A DNA stretch of 48,560 bases from Gracilibacillus ureilyticus (GTDB taxonomy: Bacteria; Bacillota; Bacilli; Bacillales; Amphibacillaceae). Each line of letters begins with the position of its first letter. Positions within the stretch are counted from its first letter, which is position 1. A model generated the notes under the pieces. That model was given only the letters and a program-made list of their open reading frames with translations. It was not told where the DNA came from and ran no database searches. Positions 26,185 through 35,618 of this stretch are shown one piece after another. The translations under genes were made by a program, and so were the position numbers. The DNA lies in NCBI RefSeq assembly GCF_900111195.1, contig NZ_FOGL01000011.1, forward strand, positions 93,793 to 142,352, given 5' to 3'.

Positions 26185-27101
26185 AGCAGCAAGAGAAGAT
26201 ATTGGAAGTTAAAGATCTTAAGCAACATTTTCACTCAGGGAAAAATGGTGTGATTAAAGCGGTAGATGGTATCAGTTTTGATATTTACCGTGGCGAGACA
26301 TTTGGACTTGTGGGAGAGTCCGGATGCGGCAAGTCAACTACTGGAAGGACAATCATCAGATTATATAATGCAACAAGTGGAGAAGTGATTTTTAATGGGA
26401 CAAATGTCCATGGAGGTAAGTCAAAAAAAGATTTAAAAGCATTTAACAGACAAATGCAAATGATCTTCCAGGATCCGTACGCTTCCCTTAATCCAAGAAT
26501 GACGGTAAAAGATATTATTGCGGAGGGTATGGATATTCACGGATTGGCTAAGAGTGATAAAGAGAAAACAGAAAGAGTTCATGAATTGCTGGAAACTGTC
26601 GGGTTAAACAAACAACATGCCTCACGCTATCCGCACGAATTCAGTGGAGGGCAAAGACAGCGGATAGGTATTGCAAGAGCATTGGCAGTTGATCCGGAAT
26701 TTATTATTGCCGATGAACCGATTTCAGCATTAGATGTTTCTATCCAGGCTCAGGTTGTTAATTTACTGAAAGAGCTGCAACAGGAGAGAGGATTAACTTA
26801 CCTGTTTATTGCGCACGATTTATCGATGGTAAAATATATCAGTGACAGAATTGCCGTTATGTATGCTGGTAGAATTGTGGAGTTAGCTGAAAGTGATGAA
26901 CTCTACAATAATCCACTGCATTCCTACACGAAGTCATTGTTGTCAGCAATCCCTGTCCCTGATCCTGACTTTGAGAGAAACAGAAAGCGAGTCGCATTCG
27001 ATCCAGATAGCTATCGTCCTGAAGACTCCGAATTGAGGGAAGTGAGCCCGGGACATTGGGTATTGTGTACTTCAGAAGAATATAAACAATATCAGGCTTA
27101 A
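26181..27101 (+). CDS. oppF: Oligopeptide ABC transporter, ATPase OppF
   Basis: 306 residues. Walker [11 protein letters not shown]-loop [14 protein letters not shown], signature FSGGQRQR, Walker B FIIADEP, and H-loop [10 protein letters not shown]. The C-terminal [24 protein letters not shown] matches the OppF pattern. Pairs with OppD to power the importer at the inner membrane face. It overlaps oppD by four bases, is the last operon gene and ends at a terminator. Confidence 0.95.
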   Translation: MKQQEKILEVKDLKQHFHSGKNGVIKAVDGISFDIYRGETFGLVGESGCGKSTTGRTIIRLYNATSGEVIFNGTNVHGGKSKKDLKAFNRQMQMIFQDPYASLNPRMTVKDIIAEGMDIHGLAKSDKEKTERVHELLETVGLNKQHASRYPHEFSGGQRQRIGIARALAVDPEFIIADEPISALDVSIQAQVVNLLKELQQERGLTYLFIAHDLSMVKYISDRIAVMYAGRIVELAESDELYNNPLHSYTKSLLSAIPVPDPDFERNRKRVAFDPDSYRPEDSELREVSPGHWVLCTSEEYKQYQA

Positions 27102-27102
27102 C

Positions 27103-27142
27103 GAAAAAGCTCTTATCCTATTTAACAGATAAGGGCTTTTTC
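27103..27142 (+). terminator. Terminator of the opp operon
   Basis: Stem GAAAAAGCTCTTATC/GATAAGGGCTTTTTC with one mismatch or wobble and a T stretch. Confidence 0.88.
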
Positions 27143-27200
27143 CTTCTCTAAATTAATTAATGTGAAAATTCAGGTTTTTTTACAATTAATTGGTGGAATC

Positions 27201-27231
27201 TTAACAAAAGTAATAGAATTTTCTATATAAT
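27201..27231 (+). promoter_or_regulatory. Promoter of the DUF4015 gene
   Basis: TTAACA (27201-27206) with TATATA at 17 bp (27224-27229) or TATAAT at 19 bp (27226-27231). Transcription would start about 30 bp before the ATG. Confidence 0.6.
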
Positions 27232-27269
27232 GTAGTAGAGAATAAAAAAATGTAGGAGTTTGATAGAAA

Positions 27270-28490
27270 ATGATGAACCTTAGACAGCTAAGAAATAAGC
27301 TATTTATATTATGTATTATCGGATGTTTGCTTATTCCGGTCAGTACATACGCAGATGAGGGAGACGAAACGTTAAAAGCTTCTTTACATACAGTTAAGCA
27401 GAGTTCGTCAATAATTCTGGAGATTCCTGACAATCTTCCGCTTTTTACATATCAATCTGGTTTGACATTTGAATATCCAGATGCTGTTAGAGGAATTTAC
27501 GTAACAGGACCATCAGCAGGTGGAAGCCGATTTGAGAGCTTACTGAACCTTGTAGAGACAACCGATTTAAATGCGATGGTGATTGATGTAAAAGAAGACC
27601 ATGGTAATTTAACTTTTAAACCTGAAGCAGGATCTGAATTTGAAGACATTTCCCTTAACTATATTAAGGATCCAAGAGCTTTGCTTGAGCAATTGGAGGA
27701 GAAACAAATATATCCGATAGCAAGAATCGTTGTTTTCAAAGATTCCGTATTAGCAAAGAAACGGCCGGATCTGTCCTTTACTAAAAATGGTGAAGTATGG
27801 GTTAATGGAAAAGGGGAAGCGTTCGTTAGTCCATTTCAAAAAGAAGTTTGGAAATATAATGTAGAATTAGCCAAAATGGCAGCAGAACTCGGTTTTAAGG
27901 AAATTCAGTTTGATTATGTTCGTTTCCCGGAAGGTTTTGAGAAGCGGGATAAGGAATTGACATATGACCTGGGGGACTATAAAGGTGATGAACTAAGTGA
28001 TGTGAAGAAGAGGGTAGAAGCTGTGACAGACTTTGTTGCATATGCTAAAGAAGAATTATCTTATTATGACGTGGATGTATCTGTTGATATATTCGGTTAT
28101 TCAGCGACAATTGAAGAAGCGCCTGGAATCGGCCAAAATTTCTCAAGAATTGCTGATAATGTTGACGTGATATCCTCTATGATCTATCCAAGTCACTGGA
28201 CGCCATATTTTGGTATAGATAATCCTGATAAAGAGCCATACCGACTGGTTAATGAGTATGCTAAAGTAGAAAATGAAGTTCTTGGTAAGTTAGAGAACCG
28301 TCCGGTGTCAAGACCGTGGATCCAGGATTTCGAAGCACCATGGTTATACAGCGGCGCAACTTTCCAGTATGGAATAGAAGAAGTTGAGGCACAGATACGC
28401 GCATTAAATGAAAATGGTATTGATGAATTTCTTATCTGGAATGCTGGAAACTCTTATACTGAAGGAGTAGATTATACACCATTTAATTAA
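27270..28490 (+). CDS. Secreted putative glycoside hydrolase, DUF4015
   Basis: 406 residues. Signal peptide 1-29 (ends STYADE), a linker of about 45 residues, then the DUF4015 TIM-barrel-like domain: VRGIYVTGPSAGG, NAMVIDVKEDHGNLTF, YPIARIVVFKDSVLAKKRPDL, ELGFKEIQFDYVRFPEG and the C-terminal GIDEFLIWNAGNSYTEGVDY. Asp and Glu residues in VIDVKED and IQFDYVRFPE are candidates for catalysis. Probably acts on wall or environmental polysaccharide outside the cell, but no substrate is known to me. TAGGAGTTTGATAG precedes ATG 27270. Stands between opp and yjbC. Confidence 0.85.
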   Translation: MMNLRQLRNKLFILCIIGCLLIPVSTYADEGDETLKASLHTVKQSSSIILEIPDNLPLFTYQSGLTFEYPDAVRGIYVTGPSAGGSRFESLLNLVETTDLNAMVIDVKEDHGNLTFKPEAGSEFEDISLNYIKDPRALLEQLEEKQIYPIARIVVFKDSVLAKKRPDLSFTKNGEVWVNGKGEAFVSPFQKEVWKYNVELAKMAAELGFKEIQFDYVRFPEGFEKRDKELTYDLGDYKGDELSDVKKRVEAVTDFVAYAKEELSYYDVDVSVDIFGYSATIEEAPGIGQNFSRIADNVDVISSMIYPSHWTPYFGIDNPDKEPYRLVNEYAKVENEVLGKLENRPVSRPWIQDFEAPWLYSGATFQYGIEEVEAQIRALNENGIDEFLIWNAGNSYTEGVDYTPFN

Positions 28491-28578
28491 TATAGAAAAA
28501 AAGGTTTAAGTAATAGTAAAACCGGGTATATTACTTTCGATAATCACTAAACAAATGCATTAATAAAGGGTGTTGTTA

Positions 28579-29181
28579 TTGAACTGGTATGAGAAGCTGA
28601 ATCAGTATTTCCCAGTAGAAGAGATGAAGTCAAAAGAACACATGGAGCTCCTTCTGCAGGAAAAAGGGGATGTTTATTATAAAGATGAAGGGCCACATCA
28701 TGTCCTGATGTATGCTGAGTTTCCCACATTTATCTTTATTGATTATGTTTATGTCTCAAAAGAGTCACGAGGCCAAGGGATTGGTCATCAGCTGATAGAC
28801 AAATTAAAAAACAAGCGAAAACCAATTATCCTTGAAGTGGAACCATACGACTATCAGGATACAGATTCAACGAAAAGACTGCGCTTTTATCAGCGGGAGG
28901 GATTCAAACACGCACTTTCCATCGGTTATACACGAAAATCTTTGGCTACAAATGAGAATAACACACTGGAAATCCTTTATTGGTCGCCTACAGGTGAGAA
29001 TGAAGAAGAAATTTATCAGCAAATGAAGCGGATGTATGAAGATATCCATACATACAAAGACGAAGAACTGTACGGGAAATCGTACCAGCCGGTGGATGAG
29101 GTGTTAACATATGGCCAGGAGCGGAGAACCGATGATATATTTAAATCGTTAGATGAATATGACAAAAAAAGAAAAAAATAA
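28579..29181 (+). CDS. yjbC: GNAT-family N-acetyltransferase YjbC
   Basis: 200 residues. Acetyl-CoA pocket segment YVSKESRGQGIGHQLIDKLK (near 57-76), followed by LEVEP and RLRFYQREGF. The C-terminal charged helix has EEEIYQQMKRMYEDIHTYKDEE. The sequence agrees closely with B. subtilis YjbC (start MNWYEKL, motif SLATNE, YWSP), which is co-transcribed with spxA. Start is TTG 28579, with AAAGGGTG upstream; GTG 28570 overlaps it. Substrate unknown. Confidence 0.93.
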   Translation: MNWYEKLNQYFPVEEMKSKEHMELLLQEKGDVYYKDEGPHHVLMYAEFPTFIFIDYVYVSKESRGQGIGHQLIDKLKNKRKPIILEVEPYDYQDTDSTKRLRFYQREGFKHALSIGYTRKSLATNENNTLEILYWSPTGENEEEIYQQMKRMYEDIHTYKDEELYGKSYQPVDEVLTYGQERRTDDIFKSLDEYDKKRKK

Positions 29182-29397
29182 ATAAAAAAGCGTTTAGTAA
29201 TTGATTGGAAGGGTATACTCTAGTTGAGTAAAGAATATGGAAAAAGTGAAGAAAATCACGTAAGTCTCTATCATTCAAACGAAATATGTAGTATACTTAT
29301 ACATATTGAGTTATTTAAACTTATTTTAATGTAATAAAAGATGTTAAACAAAACATCCATATTATAAATTTAAATCGATATTGAGGAGTGAAGTTAC

Positions 29398-29793
29398 ATG
29401 GTAACACTTTATACCTCGCCAAGTTGTACATCATGTCGGAAAGCTAAAGCATGGTTAGAGGAGCATGACATTGCATTTCACGAACGTAATATTTTCTCAG
29501 AACCATTAACGCTTGATGAAATTAAAGAAATTTTACGAATGACAGAAGATGGTACAGACGAGATCATCTCAACACGTTCCAAAGTTTTTCAAAAACTGAA
29601 TGTTAATCTGGATCAGTTACCTTTAAAAGATTTATTTCAATTAATTCAAGATAATCCAGGTTTATTGAGAAGACCAATTATCCTGGATGAGAAAAGACTT
29701 CAAGTAGGTTATAATGAAGACGAAATTAGACGATTCTTACCACGTACTGTAAGAACATTTCAATTGCGTGAGGCACAAAGAATGGTTAATTAA
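29398..29793 (+). CDS. spxA: Global redox and stress regulator Spx
   Basis: ArsC-like protein that binds the RNA polymerase alpha C-terminal domain and turns on thiol-stress genes. 131 residues, the normal length. Redox switch CxxC at Cys10-Cys13, Gly52 needed for alpha contact, and RRP at 91-93 with the oxyanion-binding Arg92. Its ClpXP turnover needs the adaptor SpxH, encoded 6 kb downstream. TGAGGAGTGAAGTTAC precedes ATG 29398. The 216-bp upstream gap should hold an own promoter, but no clear PerR box or ECF site was seen. A terminator follows. Confidence 0.97.
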   Translation: MVTLYTSPSCTSCRKAKAWLEEHDIAFHERNIFSEPLTLDEIKEILRMTEDGTDEIISTRSKVFQKLNVNLDQLPLKDLFQLIQDNPGLLRRPIILDEKRLQVGYNEDEIRRFLPRTVRTFQLREAQRMVN

Positions 29794-29826
29794 AAAGCAG
29801 ATCTCCTAAAAGATCTGTTTTTTTTT
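29792..29826 (+). terminator. Terminator of spxA
   Basis: AAAAAGCAGATCT/AGATCTGTTTTTT hairpin with a six-base loop and nine following T. Confidence 0.93.
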
Positions 29827-30130
29827 CCACCTTTTCAATAAATGGGTGGAAATGAAACGTAAAAATGATGTATTTATCTAATGACAAATTATATATAATA
29901 AGCTACAATCTATAGTTAATACCACCTTTATTTAAAGTAATAAAGTAAAAATATGATAAATTTAAGTTTTTATGTTTTCAAATATGCCATCATTGTCATA
30001 CAATAGAAATAACACCTTTTCATTAAATGGTTTAGCAATGTATTAGGGTATGAGAAAGATAAGGGTTTAGATAGATGAATAGTGATTCCCTTCCAACCCA
30101 AACATTCATATAAGAAGGGAGAGTTAATCT
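29827..30130. other. AT-rich intergenic region before mecA
   Basis: No gene is seen. A candidate SigA promoter for mecA is TTTTCA (29975-29980), 18 bp, TACAAT (29999-30004). A weak hairpin AAGGG/CCCTT lies at about 30060-30095. GGGTAT at 30045-30050 looks like a SigB -10 but its GTTTA partner is too close. Transcription into mecA would give a long leader of about 120 nt. Confidence 0.45.
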
Positions 30131-30814
30131 ATGGAGATAGAAAGAATTAATGAAAATACGATCAAATTCTATATATCCTACATGGACATTGAGGATCGCG
30201 GTTTTGATCGTGAAGAAATATGGTACAATCGGGAAAAAAGTGAGCAGCTGTTTTGGCAAGTGATGGATGAAGTAAATTATAATGAAGAAGATTTTCAAAT
30301 AGACGGACCTTTGTGGATTCAAGTTCAAGCTCTCGAAAAAGGGCTGGAGATTGTGGTAACAAAAGCCCAAATATCGAAAGATGGTCAGAATTTACAATTA
30401 CCAACAGAGTCAGGTAAAACAATCGATATGCCTGTAGATGATAAGATAGAATCTTTATTAGAGGAGAAGTTTGGACCTTTGAATAGGGAAGACATCGATG
30501 TAGAGGAACAGTTTGGCCATGATTTTGTAGTAGTAGTTAGCTTTAGGGATTTAGAAGATATCATCCAGTTAAGTCATGTATTTGAACCTGTTGAAGGAAT
30601 GGGCGAGGAACTATACTTTTTCAATGGGAAATATATGCTCATCACTAAATTCGATGAAGAATATTTATCAGATGATGAACAGGAAGATTTAATTAGCCAG
30701 ATTTTAGAATTTGGTAATGAATCTACGGAAACCATGTTTGTTGTGCAGGAATATGGAAAAGTTATCTTCGCGGAAGATGCATTAATCCAAGTGAAAGAAC
30801 ATTTTCAAGCATAA
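30131..30814 (+). CDS. mecA: Adaptor protein MecA
   Basis: Brings ComK and other clients to the ClpCP protease and helps assemble ClpC. 227 residues. N-terminal substrate-binding part MEIERINENTIKFYISYMDIEDRGF, an acidic linker region (about 90-125), and the C-terminal ClpC-binding domain with HVFEPVEGMGEELYFFNGKYML. Complete and typical. AAGAAGGGAGAGTTAATCT precedes ATG 30131. Position after spxA equals B. subtilis. A strong terminator follows. Confidence 0.97.
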   Translation: MEIERINENTIKFYISYMDIEDRGFDREEIWYNREKSEQLFWQVMDEVNYNEEDFQIDGPLWIQVQALEKGLEIVVTKAQISKDGQNLQLPTESGKTIDMPVDDKIESLLEEKFGPLNREDIDVEEQFGHDFVVVVSFRDLEDIIQLSHVFEPVEGMGEELYFFNGKYMLITKFDEEYLSDDEQEDLISQILEFGNESTETMFVVQEYGKVIFAEDALIQVKEHFQA

Positions 30815-30855
30815 CTAGGTATTTCTAAAAAAGAAATGCCTAGTTTCTTTTTTTG
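30813..30855 (+). terminator. Terminator of mecA
   Basis: Fourteen-bp stem AACTAGGTATTTCT/AGAAATGCCTAGTT (one G-T pair) and then TTCTTTTTTT. Confidence 0.95.
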
Positions 30856-30979
30856 TAACTCCTGGTAAACAAATACTTCGTAATACGAAATAAATTATGT
30901 TAATATATTTAAGGTGTAAAAAATACTTATTAGTACAGGCTAAAAAAGACCGTGATACAGAAAGAAGGAATTTAAGTTT

Positions 30980-32374
30980 ATGAACGAAGGACCAATAAAC
31001 CGGACCCCACTTATGATTGTTTTAATATCAGGGGCTTTTGTTGCAATATTAAATCAAACACTGCTAGGTACAGCCTTACCTCATATAATGACAGATTTAG
31101 AAATTGATGCAGCGATGGCACAGTGGCTTCAGTCAATCTTTATGCTTGTAAATGGTATTATGATTCCAATTACAGCTTTTTTAATTGGAAAATTCACAAC
31201 AAGGTCATTATTTTTAACAGCAATGGGAAGCTTCGCTGTTGGTACATTAATTTGCGGAATTGCTCCCGGATTTTATGTTTTACTTATAGGACGCGTGCTG
31301 CAGGCAGCGGGTGCAGGTATCATGATGCCGTTAATGCAGACGATTATGTTTTTAGTATTTCCTATTGAAAAAAGAGGCTCAGCTATGGGAATGTTTGGAC
31401 TAGTGATAGCATTTGCTCCTGCTATCGGTCCCACGTTATCAGGTTATTTAGTGGAGCATTTTGACTGGCGCAGTTTATTTTATGTGATTTTGCCAATCGC
31501 GATTATTGATATCATTGTGGCATACAAAATCCTGGTAAATGTTACGAAGCAAATAGATCCGAAAGTGGATATTTCATCAATTGTATTATCAACATTAGGT
31601 TTTGGTGGTTTGTTATATGGATTTAGTACAGCTGGTGATGTAAATCATGGATGGACCAGCCCGTTAGTTTATATTCCGTTAATAATTGGTGCCATAACTC
31701 TGTCAATTTTTATTTTGCGACAATTAAAGTTACCACAGCCAATTCTGGAATTTAGAATCTTTAAGTATAAAATGTTTACATTAACTACTGCAATCGGTAT
31801 GATTTCCTTTTTTGCCATGATCGGTGGTGCCATTATTTTACCGATTATGATGCAGGATTATCTGGGATTCTCTGCATTACAATCTGGTTTAATGCTTCTT
31901 CCGGGAGCTTTGTTAATGGGTGCGATGAATCCGGTCACTGGCAGGCTATTTGACAAATTTGGCGGAAGATGGTTGGCCATTATCGGTTTAGGTTTACTTG
32001 TTATTACCACATTCTTATTTTCCATCTTGACGACAGAAACAAGTTTTCTTTATTTAACGATAGTTAATGCTGTCAGAATGTTTGGTATAGCAATGGTAAT
32101 GATGCCTGTTACGACGGCAGGTTTAAATCAATTACCAAGCGATATGGTTCCACATGGTACGGCAATGAATAATACAATGAGACAGATGGCTGGAGCAATT
32201 GGTACGGCATTATTAGTGTCTATCATGTTGAATCAGGCAGATCCGGCAAATGGGATGGAAGGGATGATCCATGGTGTGAATGTATCCTTCCTGGTAGCTG
32301 CTATCATATCAATCGTAGGCTTTGTCTTAGCTTTCTTTATTAAAAACTCCATTCCCGGAAAAGTAGAACAATAA
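30980..32374 (+). CDS. MFS drug exporter, DHA2 (EmrB/QacA, LmrB-like)
   Basis: 464 residues with 12-14 hydrophobic helices. Antiporter motif D1 in LNQTLLGTALPHIMTDL, motif A-like segment KFTTRSLF, motif C in GPTLSGYLVEHFDWRSLFY, and a second-half GRLFDKFGGRW. Complete. Proton-driven export of hydrophobic drugs is expected, with lincomycin a possibility from the LmrB resemblance; substrate is not provable. GAAAGAAGGAATTTAAGTTT precedes ATG 30980. This gene is not part of the B. subtilis mecA-coiA order as I recall, so it is probably a lineage insertion. No TetR-type regulator lies beside it. Confidence 0.88.
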   Translation: MNEGPINRTPLMIVLISGAFVAILNQTLLGTALPHIMTDLEIDAAMAQWLQSIFMLVNGIMIPITAFLIGKFTTRSLFLTAMGSFAVGTLICGIAPGFYVLLIGRVLQAAGAGIMMPLMQTIMFLVFPIEKRGSAMGMFGLVIAFAPAIGPTLSGYLVEHFDWRSLFYVILPIAIIDIIVAYKILVNVTKQIDPKVDISSIVLSTLGFGGLLYGFSTAGDVNHGWTSPLVYIPLIIGAITLSIFILRQLKLPQPILEFRIFKYKMFTLTTAIGMISFFAMIGGAIILPIMMQDYLGFSALQSGLMLLPGALLMGAMNPVTGRLFDKFGGRWLAIIGLGLLVITTFLFSILTTETSFLYLTIVNAVRMFGIAMVMMPVTTAGLNQLPSDMVPHGTAMNNTMRQMAGAIGTALLVSIMLNQADPANGMEGMIHGVNVSFLVAAIISIVGFVLAFFIKNSIPGKVEQ

Positions 32375-32383
32375 GCAGGAAAA

Positions 32384-32425
32384 GTCATCTCCATGTCGAA
32401 TAAATGTCATGGAGGTGATTTTTTT
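32384..32425 (+). terminator. Terminator of the exporter gene, overlapping the coiA ribosome site
   Basis: TCATCTCCATG (32385-32395) pairs with CATGGAGGTGA (32408-32418), followed by seven T. The 3' arm contains GGAGGTGA, the Shine-Dalgarno of coiA, so read-through mRNA would have it buried. Confidence 0.82.
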
Positions 32426-33512
32426 GTTACAAGCAATAGATAGTAAAGGAAGGATTGTGACGCTCTATTCACTTGATGCCGGAATTCTTGCACAAATGAA
32501 AGAAGAAGGCCAGTTTTATTGTCCAGATTGTAAGGAAGAACTAATAATCAGAGCAGGAAGAAAGGTTACTGCTCATTTTGCCCACAGGAAAAAATCAGCA
32601 TGTCTGCATAGTGGCGAAGGATCCTACCATGCGAAAGGCAAATTAGATTTATATCAATGGTTAAAGAAACAAGGCATTGAGGTGTTTTTAGAGCATTATA
32701 TATCTGAAATTAAACAAAGGCCTGACTTATTGGTAAAACTGGGAACAAGGACATTAGCCATCGAATATCAATGTGCCAGAATATCACTAACTGAACTTCG
32801 GAGCCGAACAGAAAAATACCGGCAAATTGGAATGATTCCAGTATGGATTTTAGGTGCAAACAATCTTAATCGCTTATCAAGTCAACTTATTAAAATAACG
32901 TCTCATGATGCCGCCTATATTCACCAATTTCATGAGCACTTCCCTCAGATTATCTACTATTATTGCAGTTCCCAGAAACAGCTTATCTTCTTCCAGGATT
33001 TTTATTTCCTTACCCAAACAAAAGCTTACGGCAATTTTACTGTCAAACCACTAGAAAAATGTACATTCAAGGAATTTTTCCTCATTAGAAAGCTGCCAAC
33101 ACAACAATTGCTTCAGATATGGAGAAAGGAATTAAAAAACTGGCGAAATCGACCGGTATCTTTTCATCAAAGAAGAGAAACAGAATGGCGAAAATGGTTG
33201 TATTTACACAAGTTTAATACACAAACAATCCCTTATTATGTTAATATACCTGTACAAAGTGAATTTATGATGAAAACACCGCCATGGATATGGCAAAGCT
33301 GCCTGTATCTTGACTTAATTGTGAAACGGAGAGAATTTTCATTGAAAGATGCAGCAGATTTAGTGCATAATCATCTTTATCCTGCAAGAGATTTTCCTCT
33401 TCTTCATGCCCCTTTACACCCCGTAAAAGAATATTTTCAATTACTGGAGCGTATAGGTATTCTTAAGAGCTGTAAACAAAATGTGTATGTTGTAGTACGT
33501 ACCGCTGTATGA
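32424..33512 (+). CDS. coiA: Competence protein CoiA-like nuclease
   Basis: Promotes recombination of transforming DNA. 362 residues. N-terminal Zn-ribbon-like YCPDCKEELIIRAGRKVTAHFAH with Cys pair, then AKGKLDLYQWLKKQGIEVFLE. The PD-(D/E)xK-type core has RPDLLV (Asp) and LAIEYQCA (ExQ), followed by RTEKYRQIGMIPVWILG. Codon use is ordinary. Start is TTG 32424, with GGAGGTGATT upstream; the in-frame ATG at 32409 overlaps the ribosome site and terminator stem. No ComK box was searched systematically. Translation from exporter read-through looks structurally restricted. Confidence 0.9.
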   Translation: MLQAIDSKGRIVTLYSLDAGILAQMKEEGQFYCPDCKEELIIRAGRKVTAHFAHRKKSACLHSGEGSYHAKGKLDLYQWLKKQGIEVFLEHYISEIKQRPDLLVKLGTRTLAIEYQCARISLTELRSRTEKYRQIGMIPVWILGANNLNRLSSQLIKITSHDAAYIHQFHEHFPQIIYYYCSSQKQLIFFQDFYFLTQTKAYGNFTVKPLEKCTFKEFFLIRKLPTQQLLQIWRKELKNWRNRPVSFHQRRETEWRKWLYLHKFNTQTIPYYVNIPVQSEFMMKTPPWIWQSCLYLDLIVKRREFSLKDAADLVHNHLYPARDFPLLHAPLHPVKEYFQLLERIGILKSCKQNVYVVVRTAV

Positions 33513-33580
33513 TAAGTGCCAATGTAAGTTATAATAATATTATGCATTTATTCTAGAGTTTGGCAAAGGAGGAAATGTTA

Positions 33581-35398
33581 ATGGCAAAAGCAACAAAATC
33601 ATTACCTGCCCGTAATGAAATACCTGAGAAATTAACATGGCGATTAGAGGACATCTATGCAACTGATGAAGAATGGGAAAAAGAATGGAAAGCGGTGAAA
33701 GAACGATTACCTGAGTTCACCTCCTATCAAGGGAAATTAAATGAATCTGCTCAAAAATTATTCGAATTATTCCAGCTGCAGGACGAGGTATCTGATCGGC
33801 TGAGCACATTATATACATATGCACATATGCGTTATGATCAGGATACAACGAATTCTGTATATCAGGCGATGAACGCGAAAGCAGAGAATCTGCTGACCCA
33901 AACATCAAGTGTAATGAGTTTCATTACACCAGAGATCTTAACATTAGATGAAGAGACTATCGAAAAGTATCTGAAGGAATTTGAGCCACTGCAGTTATAT
34001 AAACATACACTCGATGAAATTAACCGTAAAAGGCCGCATATTCTATCGGAAAAAGAAGAGGCACTGCTGGCGGAAGCTTCTGAAGTAACAGATAATGCTT
34101 CACAAACATTTGGCATGCTAAATAATGCCGATATTAAATTCCCTGCGGTCAAGGATGAGAATGGAGAAGAAGTTGATTTAACACATGGCCGTTATATTAA
34201 CTTTCTGGAATCAAAAGACGGCAGAGTACGGCGTGATGCTTTCAAAGCGATGTATGAAACTTTCGGAAGTTTAAAAAATACTTTTTCTTCGACATTACAA
34301 GGTGTAGTCAAGAAGGATAATTTCTATGCGAAAGTACGCAATTATGACAGTGCGCGGCATGCGGCACTGGATCGGAACAATATTCCGGAAGCTGTATATG
34401 ATAATTTAATTGAAGCGATTCATGAAGGTCTTCCATTATTGCACCGTTATATCGGTTTACGGAAGAAAGTAATGGGCTTAGACGAATTGCATATGTATGA
34501 CTTATATACACCGCTAGTTAAAGATGTGGATATGAAGTTTACTTATGAGGATGCACAGCAAACAGTACAGGAAGCACTGAAACCTCTTGGTGAAGAATAT
34601 TTACAAGTTATGAAAAAAGCGTTTGAGGATCGCTGGATTGATGTCGAAGAAAACAAAGGAAAAAGAAGTGGTGCCTATTCTTCAGGTTCCTACAGCACCA
34701 ATCCTTATATATTAATGAACTGGCAGGATAATTTAAATAATCTTTTCACACTTGCCCATGAATTGGGTCATTCGATGCACAGCTACTATACACATGAAAA
34801 TCAGCCATACCGCTATGGAAACTATTCTATTTTTGTAGCAGAGGTTGCTTCTACATGCAATGAAGCATTGTTAAATGATTACCTTGTGAAGAAAACGGAT
34901 GATGTGAAAGAAAAACTCTACCTGCTGAATCACTTTCTGGAAGGGTTCCGTGGCACAGTTTTTCGTCAAACGATGTTCGCTGAATTTGAGCATAAAATTC
35001 ATATGCTCGAACAGGAAGGTGAGGCACTTACTGCAGATAAACTGACAGAAGTATATTATGATTTAAATAAAAAATACTTCGGTAATGACTTAGTGATTGA
35101 TGAGGAAATTGGGCTGGAATGGGCAAGAATCCCACATTTTTATTACAACTACTATGTTTATCAGTATGCGACAGGATATGCAGCAGCACAATCATTAGCA
35201 GCCCAGATTCTCGAAGAAAAAGAGCCTGCAGTTAAACGGTATATAGATTATTTAAGTGCAGGAAGCAGTGATTATCCAATTGAGGTATTAAAACATGCTG
35301 GAGTTGATATGACAGAAAAGACACCAGTATTGAATGCTTTACAAGTATTTGAAGAGAAACTAAATGAAATGGAAGAATTGCTCGATCAGATAAAATGA
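33581..35398 (+). CDS. pepF: Oligoendopeptidase F
   Basis: Cytoplasmic M3B zinc metallopeptidase that degrades peptides of about 7-17 residues. 605 residues. Zn site HELGH in LAHELGHSMHS, with the third ligand Glu in FVAEVASTCNEALL; the N-terminal Peptidase_M3_N domain covers about 115-180. Complete. Start chosen at ATG 33581, with AAAGGAGGAAATGTTA; the in-frame start 33560 overlaps the ribosome site. Functionally linked to the Opp importer. A terminator follows, then the RoxS locus, as in S. aureus and B. subtilis. Confidence 0.95.
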   Translation: MAKATKSLPARNEIPEKLTWRLEDIYATDEEWEKEWKAVKERLPEFTSYQGKLNESAQKLFELFQLQDEVSDRLSTLYTYAHMRYDQDTTNSVYQAMNAKAENLLTQTSSVMSFITPEILTLDEETIEKYLKEFEPLQLYKHTLDEINRKRPHILSEKEEALLAEASEVTDNASQTFGMLNNADIKFPAVKDENGEEVDLTHGRYINFLESKDGRVRRDAFKAMYETFGSLKNTFSSTLQGVVKKDNFYAKVRNYDSARHAALDRNNIPEAVYDNLIEAIHEGLPLLHRYIGLRKKVMGLDELHMYDLYTPLVKDVDMKFTYEDAQQTVQEALKPLGEEYLQVMKKAFEDRWIDVEENKGKRSGAYSSGSYSTNPYILMNWQDNLNNLFTLAHELGHSMHSYYTHENQPYRYGNYSIFVAEVASTCNEALLNDYLVKKTDDVKEKLYLLNHFLEGFRGTVFRQTMFAEFEHKIHMLEQEGEALTADKLTEVYYDLNKKYFGNDLVIDEEIGLEWARIPHFYYNYYVYQYATGYAAAQSLAAQILEEKEPAVKRYIDYLSAGSSDYPIEVLKHAGVDMTEKTPVLNALQVFEEKLNEMEELLDQIK

Positions 35399-35424
35399 TT
35401 TTTTAGCTCTATGAGAATTTAAAC

Positions 35425-35458
35425 AAAAGGCTGCCCCGCTAATGTGGCAGCCTTTTTC
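35425..35458. terminator. Terminator of pepF
   Basis: Stem AAAAGGCTGCC/GGCAGCCTTTT (35425-35435 with 35446-35456), loop of ten, T-run. The end of the convergent 59-residue gene lies in the loop, so it may work both ways. Confidence 0.92.
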
Positions 35459-35618
35459 TAAACCCTTTAAATTTCTTTCTGTCAAAATAGAAATAGACGG
35501 ACATATAGATTGTAATAAATAACAATGGAATGGTTAGATACATTGGTATTAAACGCATTAAGCCGAAAATATTTAAAAATAATGCAAATAACGGTAAGAG
35601 GAAAATAAGTATACGCAT
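35439..35618 (-). CDS. 59-residue two-helix membrane protein
   Basis: A short gene that length filters would miss. It opens MRILIFLLPLFALFLNIFGL, and continues through LIPMYLTIPLLFITIYMSVYFYF to a basic tail DRKKFKGFRKRLPH. Two membrane helices (about 3-20 and 24-46) and a positive C-terminus fit an inner-membrane protein with inside-facing tail. AAAGGGTGAG is seven bases before the ATG at 35618. A candidate promoter (TTACAT 35673-35668, 17 bp, TGTAAT 35650-35645) lies upstream. The stop is in the pepF terminator loop. I recall similar short proteins in Bacillaceae, but name no family. Confidence 0.72.
   Translation of the reverse strand: MRILIFLLPLFALFLNIFGLMRLIPMYLTIPLLFITIYMSVYFYFDRKKFKGFRKRLPH

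Noticed and set aside
29182-29397. PerR or ECF sigma site before spxA
   Set aside because: No TTATAATnATTATAA-like box and no TGAAAC...CGTC pair found by eye, although B. subtilis spx has such control.
30030-30052. SigB promoter before mecA (GGTTTAG...GGGTAT)
   Set aside because: The spacer is about 10 bp, shorter than the 12-15 bp of SigB promoters.
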